Shown: piece after piece, positions 43,733 through 55,615 of the stretch
How the letters are laid out: each line of letters begins with the position of its first letter
How positions within the stretch are numbered: position 1 is the first letter of the stretch
Assembly: GCF_003369915.1 (NCBI RefSeq)
Contig: NC_046675.1
Span: forward strand, 11,842,001 to 11,906,000
DNA length: 64,000 nucleotides
Reading direction: 5' to 3'
Origin: Drosophila miranda
Taxonomy: Eukaryota > Arthropoda > Insecta > Diptera > Drosophilidae
Notes under the pieces: generated by a model
What the model was told of the DNA's origin: nothing
Seen by the model: only the letters and a program-made list of their open reading frames with translations
Databases searched by the model: none
Program-made: the position numbers and the translations under genes

Positions 43733-44670
43733 TGTTAGTTCTTGTTTTTTGTTCTGTGATCACAAATGTTTACTTGTTTTTAAACGTATGTCCAGCTCGA
43801 GCGTTTGGAGATACTTCCAGGCCTAAAATAAAAAATCAAATGATTAAAGGAATCTAGGGGTGATTGAGAAGTCGGAGAAGGTTTGATTTGGCTTACAGCA
43901 ATCGTCGATACTTGCTAGTACAATAAATACAGAGCATGTGCTTATTCCCATGAGTGAGATCCCATTCGCTTGAAGATGTGTCATCGTACTGCAGAGGCCT
44001 ATCAATGCGAGATCTGTTACCAGGTCTTGGCTACCAAACAAGATCTATTACTGTATTTGCGACGACCGACAGTGACAAAGCTTTTGACATAGAGACATAT
44101 TTTCTTTCTTTAAACAATTAGATACCTACACTGCAGTATAGGCCTTCGATGACTCATCCCAACGTTCGACCGGGATGTGCTCAGCGTGCAGAGTTTATAA
44201 TATAACGCTTAATATATCTTAATTTGCACGATCGTCTGATTCGGTGCCGTTGGTGATGGCTGGAACCTTGTTTTTTTAACAACTGTGTATCGTGATCCCG
44301 TCCGATATGGTCCGTCCCATCGATTGCCAAATCGATTCAATAGTATCGAAAGAATTTTGCATGAAATAGTATTTAACATATGTACATACAAATTAATAAA
44401 TATATAATAATATTATCACTCTTTCAAAGGTACGATTGAACGCTTGCAGACGGACATGGTGAAAGAACGACCTGTGCCATAACACCCTCAGCAGCATTGG
44501 AAATGGAATGGAGTTGGAATATACCAACAAGTATATCGTAAACGGTCACCCTGATAAATTCGTACAAAATTGAATCGATAAAAAAATTTATAAATTCTTG
44601 AACCACCGCATCGAGCTTGAGCGTCAAATTTCAATTAGAAACGTAATTGCTCTTAAAAAGGAACCAGAAG
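43733..44670. other. Spacer with probable CG9722-like 5'UTR and ATCGAT sites
   Basis: Lies between divergent genes. Holds several ATCGAT or TCGATA sites (about 43906, 44318-44350) that resemble DREF elements, and AT-rich sequence. No additional gene seen. Confidence 0.45.
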
Positions 44671-45099
44671 ATGGTTTATCAGCTATACCGATCGTCCACC
44701 GTGGGCATCACGTTGCAGGATACTCTCGACGAACTCGTCAAGGTGAGTCCCAGGCAAAAAAGCCTTAAAGCGTCGCGTCTCGTCGCAAATGCAAGAGCCA
44801 ATAAGAGCGAGAGTTGTCCATTGCAGAACGGGCAGATGTCGCCATTTCTGGCCTGCAAGGTGCTCCAACAGTACGACGTGAGCATCAACAAGGTTTTCAA
44901 AGAGAAGGTGAAGACGAGCCTCACTTTCACGGGGTCACGGCTGAGTTCCTACCAATTCTGCGACAGTGTCTGGACCCTCAGGCTGAAAGATGTGGAATTT
45001 CGCTCGAAAAACCACGTGATCGTCAAAGTCGACAAGGTGAAAATTGTTGCCTGCGAAAGCGAAGGAGGGAAAAAAAAAACAGATATGAAGGCTCAATGA
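44671..45099 (+). CDS. Divergent paralogue of the TFIIA gamma (small) subunit
   Basis: Two exons: 44671-44742 and 44827-45099, with an 84-bp GT-AG intron, giving 114 residues. The protein follows TFIIA-S throughout: [20 protein letters not shown], then [20 protein letters not shown], then [15 protein letters not shown], then [16 protein letters not shown]-gamma pairs with TFIIA-alpha/beta and stabilises TBP on promoter DNA. The canonical fly protein is about 106 residues with SYQLYRNTTLG, LDELIQYGQITP and similar; this copy differs at many positions and adds a charged tail ([14 protein letters not shown]). The intron interrupts at LDELVK/NGQ. The intron is a multiple of three and open, so unspliced reading is also continuous. 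Most likely a fast-evolving, perhaps testis-specific paralogue similar in kind to D. melanogaster TfIIA-S-2; expression is unknown. Confidence 0.82.
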   Translation: MVYQLYRSSTVGITLQDTLDELVKVSPRQKSLKASRLVANARANKSESCPLQNGQMSPFLACKVLQQYDVSINKVFKEKVKTSLTFTGSRLSSYQFCDSVWTLRLKDVEFRSKNHVIVKVDKVKIVACESEGGKKKTDMKAQ

Positions 45100-46116
45100 A
45101 GAAAACAAACAAACAAAAAAAAACCAACGTAAATGTGGTGAAATAAAGTAGATTAATAACCAAACAAATCAGCACCGTGCTTCAGTGTTAGACTACGTGA
45201 AAAAGAGAAAGAGGTCTTTGTATTTGCAATGGGAGTTTTGGTTCGTTCTAGTTCTTTCTTTCACTCTACTCGCCTTTTCTTCTTTCGGTTCTTGGTCCAT
45301 CTTCTTATTAGTCTTTCGTGTTATTCTTGTTTGGTTTGAGTTTTAAATAATTTTATTTGAATTTATTAATAATTTGCACGCGCTTCAGCAACTACCAGGG
45401 ATGCACTTCAGAAAATCGATGCCTTAGATCGGTGAAGTCAAACCTGAAAGAAATGCCTGGCATAAAAAAGCATATGAAGCAAACGAGTCTGATCGGACAT
45501 ATGAGGCTGAAATTTAACGAAAAAGGTGAAGAAAAAACGTGTTTTTCGGTTGATAAAACGTGGTCCATTCCGTCAGTCTGTCTGTTGTCCGGAATTATTC
45601 GGAAGGCCTGTTTTTCCATTGATTGCTATGCACATTATACATACACCCATACCAGCAACGAAAATTCTCCTGTCTCTGGAAACCATAATCACTTTAATTC
45701 TAATCAATCCTAGGAGGATGAAGAATTTCAAATAAAATGTCTTTTCACTCTTTAAGCCCCACCTATGCGGCGCAGCAGCACACCTTCACATACACACATA
45801 AACACACTAGCACATGCTGCATCGTAAATCAAATACAGTTTGAATTTTTGATGAATCATCCGTAAAAGTCATCCCTGAAATTTGACATCCATATGTAGCT
45901 TTTTCAGCTTAATTCCTAGCCAAAAGCGAACAGCTGCTGAAACAAATTTTAACAAAAGAGAAGAGAGATATGTATGTAAGTACGCTATTTGTTTCCTATT
46001 TATTTTCCTATTGATAAATTGTTGTAGTCTGAATGGGAAGAGAGCAAGACAGCTTCTTGCTGCAGAGGATACGGCAAGACGAATAAAATCTCACTTTTCC
46101 ACTCGGTTCTCAGAAA
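45100..46116. other. Intergenic, no gene seen
   Basis: AT-rich sequence with A-rich runs just after the TFIIA-gamma-like stop (45069-45125) and short ORFs without recognisable content. Confidence 0.5.
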
Positions 46117-46885
46117 ATGAATGACACGCAAAATGAGGACTTTGTGAGAGCTCTGGCGGTGTTCACAAGCCAGGTCGATTTGGCGATGGTTCTGCCACGG
46201 AGTGAGCCAAGGTCGAGCCGGTGAATGGGATCGTGCAGCCGGTGGCGATTCCGCACGATGCTGCAAGACCTACAATAGTCCGGATTTTCCCGGTGAAACC
46301 CCAGCGCGAGGAGCAGCAAAGTGCTACCAGGGCAAGGCCTTCTTGCAATCCTGGTCCGTATCGGCATCGCGGGCACAGATCAGGTTCGTTCCAGCTTCCC
46401 ATCGTGGTTGTTGTCGCCCTCCAGTTCCACGAGGACTGGATCAAGCTCAATATTCAAGATATTTTGCTAATCCGGAATTTTGCTAATTGAACCGAATGCC
46501 GAAATCCCAAAGCCACAGCCAGAGTTTGCTCCGTGCGAAGCGGGACTCTTGGCCATTCAATGACTCGCAGTATTGGGCGAAGTTTGGAGAAGATTCAGAC
46601 TATGACCACTTTGATGAGCGTCTGGCTCGGGGCATGTTGGATATGTTGGTGGCAGGGAATCAGTTCGAGGGCTGGGACTAGTTCCTGAACAAGAAGCAAC
46701 GGATGCTGGAGATCGCAATGCACTGCTTCTTCACTCCGCAACTATCTACTGAGTTATACCTCAATTTATGGAACGGATCGCATAAGCCAAAAAGTGAGGC
46801 GATGACACACTCTCAAAAAGCTGACCTCCTAAACATTTTATTAAATAAATTTGAGTTGTATCGGTCAGAAAGTGACGTATCTTAA
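46117..46885 (+). pseudogene. Broken protein-coding gene, family not recognised
   Basis: Coding-like sequence continues across three frames in order. ATG at 46117 opens MNDTQNEDFVRALAVF and stops near 46220. The next frame carries NGIVQPVAIPHDAARP, then WIKLNIQDILLIRNFAN, to a stop at about 46490. The third frame has SWPFNDSQYWAKFGEDSDYD and LARGMLDMLVAGNQFEGWD, a TAG at 46679, then continues in frame with FLNKKQRMLEIAMHCFFTPQ to 46885. Two frame changes and one in-frame stop within coherent coding composition suggest a recently disabled gene. Short introns near the frame changes are possible but I see no good donor/acceptor pairs. A CTTTCTCAG-like acceptor precedes the first ATG. The DINE-1-like repeat begins about 35 bp after the end. 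I cannot name the family. Confidence 0.4.
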
Positions 46886-46920
46886 TGTTTAGTTTCTCAG
46901 AGATAACTACCATAAAAAAT

Positions 46921-47957
46921 ACGAGGGGGAACGTTGTGAGTTGCTGCGGACACCGCAACTCTACAGTTATACCCGATACTAAGTCAGTATGGCTCTCCTG
47001 CGGCAGACGCCGCTAATATTGAACCACACGACAAAGAGTGCGTGCGAGAGAGACAGAAAATCAGTCTGAGCGTGACGTCGGGCGCTGCGAAGCCAGTGCA
47101 AATTGATTTGTTCCTTTTGGCTATAAAAATTATCTGATCTGGTCCAGATTCAGCAATCTGATAGATATGGTCATTATCTATGATTCTGCGTTTTTAGTTT
47201 TCTCAAATGTGCAATATTGTGGATGCAACAGATTTTCGTCTTTTGTGGGGGCGGAAGGGGGTGGGGCGAAATTCTGAGATACGTTTTATAGTGAGATCTA
47301 ACAGAAGTGCGGATAGCAAATTTGGTTACTCTAGCCTTAATAGTCTCTGAGATTTGTGGATGCCCCAGTTTTTCGTCCTTTGCGGGGGCGGAAGGGGGTG
47401 TGGCGAAATTTGGACACGAAACGGTCAAGGTCCGATATCACAGGAGTGTGGATACCAAATTTGGTTGCTCTGGCTCTTATAGGTTCTGAGATCCTTGAAC
47501 TCATATTTTGCAATTGGCAAAACCGACCATGAAACCTGTGTGTTAGAGAGAGACAGAGCGAGAAAGAATGAAATTGTTTTCATCCTCTACGATTCTGCGT
47601 TTTTGGTTTTATCGTATCTTTAAAAATGTGGATGCCAAAGATTTTCGTCCTTTGTGGGGGCGGAAGTGGGCGGGGCGAAGTTTTGAAATATTTTTGTAGC
47701 AGTGACATATCACAGAAGTCTGGATCCAAAACATCGTTGCTCTAGCTCTTATAGTCTTTGAGCACTAGGCGCTGAAGGGGACGGACAGACGGACGGACGG
47801 ACAGACAGACAGGGCTCAATCGACTCGGCTATTGATGCTGATCAATAATATATATACTTTATGGGGTCGGAAACGATTCCTTCTGGACGTTACACACATC
47901 CACTTTTACCACAAATCTAATATACCCCAATACTCATTTTGAGTATCGGGTATAAAA
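46921..47957 (+). mobile_element. DINE-1/mini-me/SGM-type non-autonomous repeat, copy 1
   Basis: Starts near ACGAGGGGGAAC and ends near GAGTATCGGGTATAAAAAG. It shows a GACGGACGGACAGACAGACAG run (a GTCY-type proto-microsatellite) at about 47782-47811, followed by GGGCTCAATCGACTCGGCTA and ATATATACTTTATGGGGTCGG, which are hallmarks of mini-me/DINE-1 (Helentron-like) elements in Drosophila. The internal part repeats a unit three times (about 47190-47280, 47335-47410, 47585-47690), each with ATTTTCGTC..TTTGTGGGGGCGGAAG. The second copy, 61448-62385, is homologous end to end in the opposite orientation. It has no coding capacity. Confidence 0.7.
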
Positions 47958-50060
47958 AGGTTTGAAGTGGCGGTCCGCGTCCGAATAACTTTGACTTTAC
48001 TAGCTTCCTCTGCGAGTAGTTTTCCCTTACAATCTGCTTGGTGAGTGGGTCAATAGTTTATGGCTTGATCTTGACTACCATCGGACTAACAAAAGCAACA
48101 ACTACAACAGGTGTTGCTCACAGACCCCAAAACTCAGGCTGAATGCCCCCCATCTCCATATAGCACTCTCACATTCGCTTCTGCGCCTTGACTTAATTCA
48201 GCAAAAAATTGAGAGCTTTTTTCGTCCAGTTTTGTTGGTTGGATGGAAATGAAAATGCTTTTCAGTGTTTTCAGTCCCAGCTCCTTTGTGGGACTGGAGT
48301 GGACGGAGGAACCGATGGAGGAGTGCACTTGGCATTTTCTGATTGCCTAGCTCCCCATTTAGACGTAGTTCTCTGGCAACTAAAACCGGACACTCTACGC
48401 TCTACATAAAAAGCATTTATAATTCCCTAATTTGTGGTACAAATAGAGGGGAATCCTCCACACAAACTGAGTTGACAGTTGGACAAAATCTGGGTTGTTT
48501 TCCTTTTTGGTCGCATGTGGGGCCTGTCAATTGCTCCGGAATTTGAAAAGTGACGGTGTGCCCAGACACTTTTGTGCCACACATCAATCAAAATGCCATT
48601 TAGTAGGGCCATGCCCCAGGACTCGGCCAGGACCTGACTCTAGCACGACACGTGTTGCTTTTTAAAGTGAATCAGGCCCAGACCCAGATCCAGAGCCAGA
48701 CCCATTCCCTTCTCATGCCCATCTCATGGAAAGCCCTGAGCTTTTGTCAAACAACTATCAACAAGTTTTTTTTCGTCTCTTTTTTTGATGTTTTATTTTT
48801 ATTTTTTGGAGGGTAAGGATCTGAGCCCCAAGGCTGAAGTGCGTCACGTGTCAACCTAATCCACAAGGGTCGGGGACTGGGACTGGGACTGGGCTAATGA
48901 AAACAGCCTTAGCCAAAACAGAACAGGGCCAAAAGCATGAGAATGGGAAACTTCTAAGACAGGGTGCGACCACAGGGGCGTGGCTGACTGGCTGGCAGCC
49001 ATCTATCAACACTTTCCAAACTTTAAATGAGTTTTCAAGCGACACAAAAAGTTTTGCCCGAGCCCCAAAAAAAAAGTAAAGCCAAAAACTAAAGAAATCG
49101 TAGCGTAGCAAGGAATGGCTGGCAGGAATGGCCACCAAGCGCAGTTGAACCACAAAATCGATGACAAAAGACCGAAAGCCAACAGCAAAATGTTGGCCAG
49201 AAGTTCAACAGAATCTCAAAAAAAAGGCAAATGGGACACGAGCCAGTGATTCTGGCTTAACAAATACTTGCCCATAACGAGGTATCCAACAACCAACAAC
49301 GAACTCTGAACAACGACCAGTGTCCGGCACCAAAAAATATTAGGTTCATACATATAATGTGTTGTGTATACTTCTAGTAGAGGGTAGAGCCATTGCAATT
49401 TAATCTATGCAAATCCACAAGAAAAACTCATTTTGCGGATTTAAAGTTGATAAAAAGTACGCTGCAGCCCCAGCAGCAGCAGCAGCCCAAAAAAAATCCA
49501 CAAGAAATGTCGTTGACAATACCCGTGGTACTCCTCCGTACTACTCCGTACTTGTGTATTCACCCACTCCAACATTCGTATTTATTTTATGGAGAACAAC
49601 ACTAACACTCCACTCCACTCGACTCCGTTCCGTTCCGTGTTTCGTGTGAATTTTATGCGGAGAGAAGCTCAATTTTTCTCGAGTCGCGACTACCGAGCCC
49701 CATTTCCTTTATTTTATGCATTATTACGGAATATTTTATTTTCACTCTGGTTTTATTTTCGCCAGTTTTTTTGTTTGCTTGTTTGTCATTGTTTAAATTT
49801 TTTCTCATTGCAGAGTCGGCTCCGGTTCCCAGCGCCAGCGCTGTCCCCATCCTTAACCCTTTGTCGCGGTCATTAAAATTTACAATACGCCAAGGGCAAG
49901 AACCTCCAAGAGGGGCAACTGCAACAGCAGTCGTTGAGTCGCTATATTATTTCTGATGCAGTCAACGCTCCTGCTCGGAGCTACAATCAGTTTTTATTTT
50001 TGCAAAGTATTTCGGGCTATCTTTTGGTGCTGGTGATAATTAAAAACATCTCTGAGCTTT
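47958..50060. other. Intergenic, no gene seen
   Basis: Ordinary spacer with short homopolymer T tracts (about 48766-48812) and a CAG-type run at about 49467-49487. No supported coding region. Confidence 0.5.
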
Positions 50061-50103
50061 AAACTAAAGGATTGTTAAGTGGTAAAGAGGGCATTGAAAG
50101 TGA

Positions 50104-50544
50104 TTAAAGAATACCTTGTAGATGGAACAAAAGGGTTGAGTTCCGGCTGCCCTCAATCTTGAAATGCGTGTTGAAGAAATTTGATATACTCGTGGCATCC
50201 AGGAATACTAGCTGGGACAGTATGAATATTTGCTTACGGACAGACCTAGGGATATTGTATATTGTACGTGTAAATTGTGGAACCTGAATGCAATACTGAA
50301 TACTGAAATCTTCTGTAAATTCAAGGCCTGCAATACAATAATATGTATTGTCTTGCACATGAACTGAAGTCTTGAACAGAGAGTGTCCAATAGTTGCACA
50401 GGATATGCAGGATATGAGCGACCCAGAATTATACCAAAAGGGTACCTGAAGGGCGAGCTGATTCACTTGCTTCCTTAAATTATAATATTCGCGGAGTAGT
50501 TTCTTAAGCATCTCCCAATCATCGGAGGAAGACAGCTTCGGCAT
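50104..50544 (-). CDS. Doubtful small gene or gene fragment
   Basis: An open minus-strand frame of 146 residues from ATG 50544. Its N-terminal part (MPKLSSSDDWEMLKKLLREY, then YNLRKQVNQLALQ) is strongly helical and coiled-coil-like with coding composition. What follows is of doubtful quality. A GTACCC..TATTGCAG stretch (about 50448-50335) could be an intron, after which the frame would read ALNLQKISVFS, and a CAAG/GTATTC..CCTTTAG pair lies at the 3' end (about 50113-50060). The gene structure is therefore uncertain, and it may be a decayed duplicate. I do not recognise it. Confidence 0.3.
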   Translation of the reverse strand: MPKLSSSDDWEMLKKLLREYYNLRKQVNQLALQVPFWYNSGSLISCISCATIGHSLFKTSVHVQDNTYYCIAGLEFTEDFSIQYCIQVPQFTRTIYNIPRSVRKQIFILSQLVFLDATSISNFFNTHFKIEGSRNSTLLFHLQGIL

Positions 50545-50574
50545 TGTAGTCCCTATAAAATCTGAATAGTGCAA

Positions 50575-53500
50575 AATTCGTGACGGTCCATATTATAGAA
50601 GCCCTCAGTATGAGAATCCCATATATGATAACTTTAAAAAACATATATGTTAAGTCCGACAATTACCAGAGACTAGGATTTCTTTGTCTAAAAGGAATGA
50701 GAAATGAATCGAGTATTTAATGTAGTAACTAAAGTGTGTACTTAATTTCTATCTTTTGACTTTAAAAGATATTAGAATGCTTCAGAAATAGTTATACAGT
50801 ATGTACTTATCACGCACCATTAATATCATATGGAAATATCGTGGAATGTAATAAGTTTTCCTTTCTTGCTATTAACTCTATTATATGGTCACTGAATCCT
50901 TTACTTTAAGACTGGATACTTCATGGCGCCCTTCACAACAGAATCCACTTACGTTTATTCAGACTCTGCCGCTGGGTCACCTCATGCATACGGCAATCCA
51001 ATTTCCATTGCCATCACTCAGTGGCTGGGAGTCTGTCATGCAAATTGGCAGCTTTATGCCCTTTGCGGTTCAATGACTCCATGGAAAATCCACTCTAGGA
51101 TCCTGCGAGGGGAAAGTGTTTAATATGCTGCACATTTTGTTCGCCTGCGGCTGCTTGCAGTCCATGATTTTCAGCTAGAGATTCACAGCCATTGCTCCTC
51201 TTCTAGTGGCAAAAATATTTTCCAAGCAAGCAAAAATATTTGCCAATCACACACATAGAGAAAGCAAGAAAGGAGAGAAAGTGAAAAAGAAACAAGGTTT
51301 AACCGCAAAATGTCCATAAAGTTCATGGTCATTGGCTCATCATCGAACGCACTCAGACAGTGGTCAAAGAGAGAGGAGGCGAAGGAATCCCTACAGCTCC
51401 AGACAATCATTGAGGGACAGGACCTGGCTTAAGTCTCCTCCTTAACTCAAGTTGGCTGCATTTTTTGCCAAGTTTTGCTCTTTTCAGTGAACGCCCTCGA
51501 TCCTATAGTGGCTGCACATATAAGTGGAAACAATTTTGAGGAATTTATCTGCAAGGCAAAACTTTAGTTTAATTGAATTTTAGCTTTCCGTCTCTATTGG
51601 GTAGCCGGAAACTTTTATTTTTTGAAGTTTTTCATGGTGTTTCCATTTAATTAAAATTCATTTTCATCCAGCACCTGCCTCCAGGCTTCGGTTTCTATAT
51701 TTTTAATTGCTCTATGCAAATCTTTTGGTGGCCGGCCCCACCACATGCTGTCCCTAAAACATTAAACACACAAATCTATATAAATGTTATTTTATTTTGT
51801 TTTCGGTTTGGTTGTTGCTACTTTTATTATTGGGTCTCGTTTTACTACTCATGTAATCCTTTATTGCTATAAACCGATGACAAATGTTTGTCCCCTGAGG
51901 CCCCTAAAAAGGAAATGAAAATACACAGATTGGGAAAAATTGTAAATCAATCAACAACACATTGAACAATTCACTTGTCGCTTGAGAGGGGGATAAGTTT
52001 TGTTACAAAATAAAAAACTTTCTGGGGACTATTTTTTTTTTTAATTTGAAATAAATTGGCTGTGGGTTTATCAGAGGAGTGGGGTTTTGAATTGAAAGAT
52101 TATAAAAAAGATGAAGGCAAAGGGGTTAGGACGTTTTTGTTATAATTTTATTGATTAATTCATTATTAATTAATAAATATATCATTAATATATCATTAAA
52201 CGTATTTAATCGGCGAACTTCAGCATTACTGGGTGAAAAATGGATCTCCAATTCTACCCCAATCTTTAGCTTATAAACTATGATTTTCTTCAATCAATTG
52301 GCGTTTGTTTAACTTGCGACGGTAGTTTTTACCCAAGCCTCCAAAATTCTTTATAGTGTGCGTTCTGAAATGCCGGAACTGCCACAAAGCAAGTACTTGC
52401 TTCGGGGGTTTATTTTATTTGGGGTTTTATTCCATAGAAATAAAATAAAATTCAGGCGAAATTTGCCGCGTACTTGTTTGCATGCGCATGCATGAATAAA
52501 TATTTTATTTTATTGCATACTTGGGGCGCACGGACCCAAAAGCTGCCACATGCCGCACTCCACCGCTCTACCACGCTTGAGTGGTATGTATGGGTGTGGG
52601 AGAGCTCTCTCTCTCCCTCTCTCTCTTTCCGACTAGAAAGTTTTATTTTACGGATTATTATAGTTTGCACTGCCAGAAAGATACCCGAGAGCAGAGTTTT
52701 TGTTTATGATTCCGAGTTGACAAAAGCCAATGATTATGGTGCTTTGCAAAAGTCTGTCAGAGTTTCGAGCACCTATAATCCGCTCCAATGAGCCATAACT
52801 TCCGACTAACCCGAATTAAAATCTGGTAGTAAGAGTGCCACAAACCCAAATCAAATTTTTAAATTGAAGAATACTACTCAGATTGTGTGCTCCTCTCTTC
52901 TGGACCCGAGTTTTGTGAATTTCCCTTTGTGCTGTCAAAGTTTTCCTAAAAAACTAAGCCACACTCACAGTCTGGGAAAGCTGATGCCCTTTTTTCGGGC
53001 TTTCTGCCATTTTCCCTTAGCCTTTAATGGAATCGTAAAGCTGATGTTTGTTTTGGCCAAGGGCGGGGCCAAGGCATGGACTGCCTGAAAGAGGAGTGGA
53101 CTCACATGAAGGGTACTCCGATTACGTTTCCAAGTCGTTGCCCATACGCAGCGCTGCCGGCGCTGCTTTGTCGCTCATACGCAGCGTTGTCGCAGAGCGG
53201 ATTTCTGCATTAATTAGAGCAACGGTTGCGAGGCAGCCAGCTCCGAGACTCGAGATTGCGTGTCGGCCTGCATGCAACCGTGGTGACTCCGTGTGGCAAT
53301 TAAAATGCTGCAATCGAATATTCATTAAAACCCAATTGTGGCACAAAGGACAGCTGGCTTTTGCCATTGTGGCATTATGGCAGCTTAAGTCGACAGAAAA
53401 GAGACGCTGCGATGTTGCAGCAGGTGTTGCAGGGCTTCCTCGGTGTCAGCTATATGACAGCCAGGAATCTCAAATTCTGCACAGCTGCTCCAAAATTGCA

Positions 53501-54789
53501 AAAAGAGCCAAAAGCGCCGCAGAAAAGTTGGCAAAAATGGGTAAGTAAGGAAGGAGAATGATTTGGACAGTTGCGAAAGTTTCGGGGGCAGCACAAATTT
53601 GCCGGCATAATTATTATGAATTATGCAGCAAATAAGTTGGCTCGGCTACTAATGGACCTGCCTGCGGCCTGTCGCACCCAAGACTTCCTTTGCCGCTTGC
53701 CGGCTTTAAAGGTAATGCAACTAATTGACAAATGATGATAAAGTGTCTTGGACAGCCACTCGCCTTCACTCGCCTTCACTCGCCTTCACTTGCCTTCACT
53801 TCAGTGTACAACATTTTCGAAACGCTCCCTGACGGGCCAAGTCCGGGCATTTCTCTGCGCCCTCGCCACAGTTTTATGTCCGATAAAAGCTTTGTTTGTG
53901 CTGACGGAAACGGATGTTAACTGCCAGACCGAATGGCCACTGACATGGCCGGCGTGGACGAGGGTCCTTCGAGGAGACCAGTACCCGACCGGAGGTCAAG
54001 CTCACTAAATAAATATTTTTACATTCTCTGGTAATTGTTTTCTCTCTCGTGCCAGGCCCAGGGTATCAGCGGTACCACTTGCTAGAGGGTTCTCTTCTTC
54101 TGTTTGATTTATGGAGTGCCAAAATGCGTTTACCTTTGCCCCTCACTCTCCGTCCTCTGCCTTTTCCTGCCTTGCTGACTTTAAAGCGTCAAATTAAAAA
54201 TCCCATTAAATGAAATATTCAACAGAGTTTGCCCAGGATTTCAACCTTACTCCGCCTCCCATTTAATTATGCAGAGAAGGGCATTCTAGGGCATCTCGCC
54301 CCAAATCATAATTTGGAATATTTGAATCATCTGTGTATCCCTTCCAGCGGTCTCTCGGCCGCAGCTACAAATTTGTGCCAGAAATTTGAAATATTTTCAT
54401 GCCTATCTGGTGCAGTGCCAAAAATAAATGTGCTCCTGTCGCCTGCTAAGTGTCCTATAAAATATTTCCGCAACGGAAACGGAAAACTGTTGCTCAATAT
54501 ATCAGGCGATGTTTTGTTGGCTATTTTGGAGGGTTTCATGTTGCTGAAGATACTTTTTATCACGCACTCTTTTTTGGGGTGGAAATTGGCAGTTTAATTT
54601 AAATTCAGTGAAATTCAAATGAATCTTAATGCTTTGAAGAGGATTCCTATCGGCAGGCGGTACAAAAAGCAGAGGGGTCTTAGTAGAAAATGAATTAATT
54701 TACAATTGATTCGGGGTACACAAGATTATCATTTTGGGGAAAATGCTTTACATATTTATAATTCGATTGATTGTTGGTGTTATGTTAGA
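50575..54789. other. Intergenic, no gene seen
   Basis: AT-rich non-coding sequence. Notable parts are a CT/GAGA-type run at about 52601-52628 and a 10-bp tandem repeat at 53757-53803. ORFs of 60-166 codons occur (for example 53048-53548 plus) but they lack domains and do not join by plausible splice sites. Confidence 0.5.
53757..53803. repeat. 10-bp tandem repeat (CACTCGCCTT)
   Basis: Four nearly perfect copies of CACTCGCCTT, the fourth with one change, followed by a partial CACTT. Confidence 0.85.
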
Positions 54790-55615
54790 ACCCAAGATAA
54801 AGTTTTCTGGTATGGTAAATAAGGCCATGGGCGTGCTTGGGTTTATATAGAGGTGGTCAAAGGAATTTGACGACCCCTATACAACAAAAACTCTCTATAC
54901 CTTGCTTGTTTGTCTGATCTTAGAATACGGCTCCTGTGTATAGTGCCCTCAGTACAAAGTACAGAAAATTTTTTTACTCTTTGCTCTGCGGGGCCTTAAC
55001 TGAGACGTGGGTGTGAGACTCCCATCTTACTCTAGTAGACTGCTATTAGTAAACCTCCCATCCTTAGTTAGCCCTAGAAAAATGCTTGGTGTGATTTTTA
55101 TGCAAAACTTGATCAGGGGTGACATAGACAGCACTGATCTGTTGACCCGAATAAACTACTAGAAATTTTATATCGTTCTTCCTTCCACTTTGTAGATCGA
55201 ATTATTCCTTGCATGAACCGTTCAGGGTCTTATGCTCGAATTATAATTCCCTCTACCATATTATATCCACCACTAATTCTCTTCCTCTCATTAAATTACT
55301 AATCCTTACACACCTTTCTAGTAATTAGTAATTGTGGTGGTATTTGTATTTTGAATGCATGCTTAGTTCTCTTAGTATGTTTAGTGCTAATTTTCCTCGA
55401 ATATTAGTTATCAGCTATCTTTCCTGCATGCTGGCGTTAGGTTCGGCTACGCGCCGCGCGCCGTGCGGCAGCGCCCCTCGGTCGGTTGGGCGGGAGGAGG
55501 GCTGCTTTTTGCCTGGGATCCGCGCGTAACAGCCTTCTTCTGGTTTCAGACGGGCCACTTGACGGTGCAGTGATTGCATCGCCTCTTGTAAGATGCAGTC
55601 ATTGCATGTCAACGT
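54790..55615 (+). mobile_element. Decayed non-LTR retrotransposon, 3' portion (second copy)
   Basis: Fragmented translation yields the C-terminal part of a LINE polymerase ORF: MGVLGFI near 54830, DDPYTTKTLYTLLV and LILEYGSCV near 54880-54945, then LPSYSSRLLLVNLPSLVS near 55020-55075, then MLGVIFMQNLIRGDIDSTDL near 55083-55140. From about 55170 to 55600 the sequence aligns with 12240-12620 (shared TTTGTAGATCGAATTATTCC and the GC-rich 3' end). Stops and frameshifts show it is dead. Same family as the copy near 12 kb, and same orientation. Confidence 0.68.

Noticed and set aside
52490-52590. tRNA-like sequence on the minus strand (GTGGTAGAGCGGTGGAGTGC)
   Set aside because: It resembles a D-arm but I could not find a proper T-loop (GGTTCGANTCC) or pairing acceptor ends.
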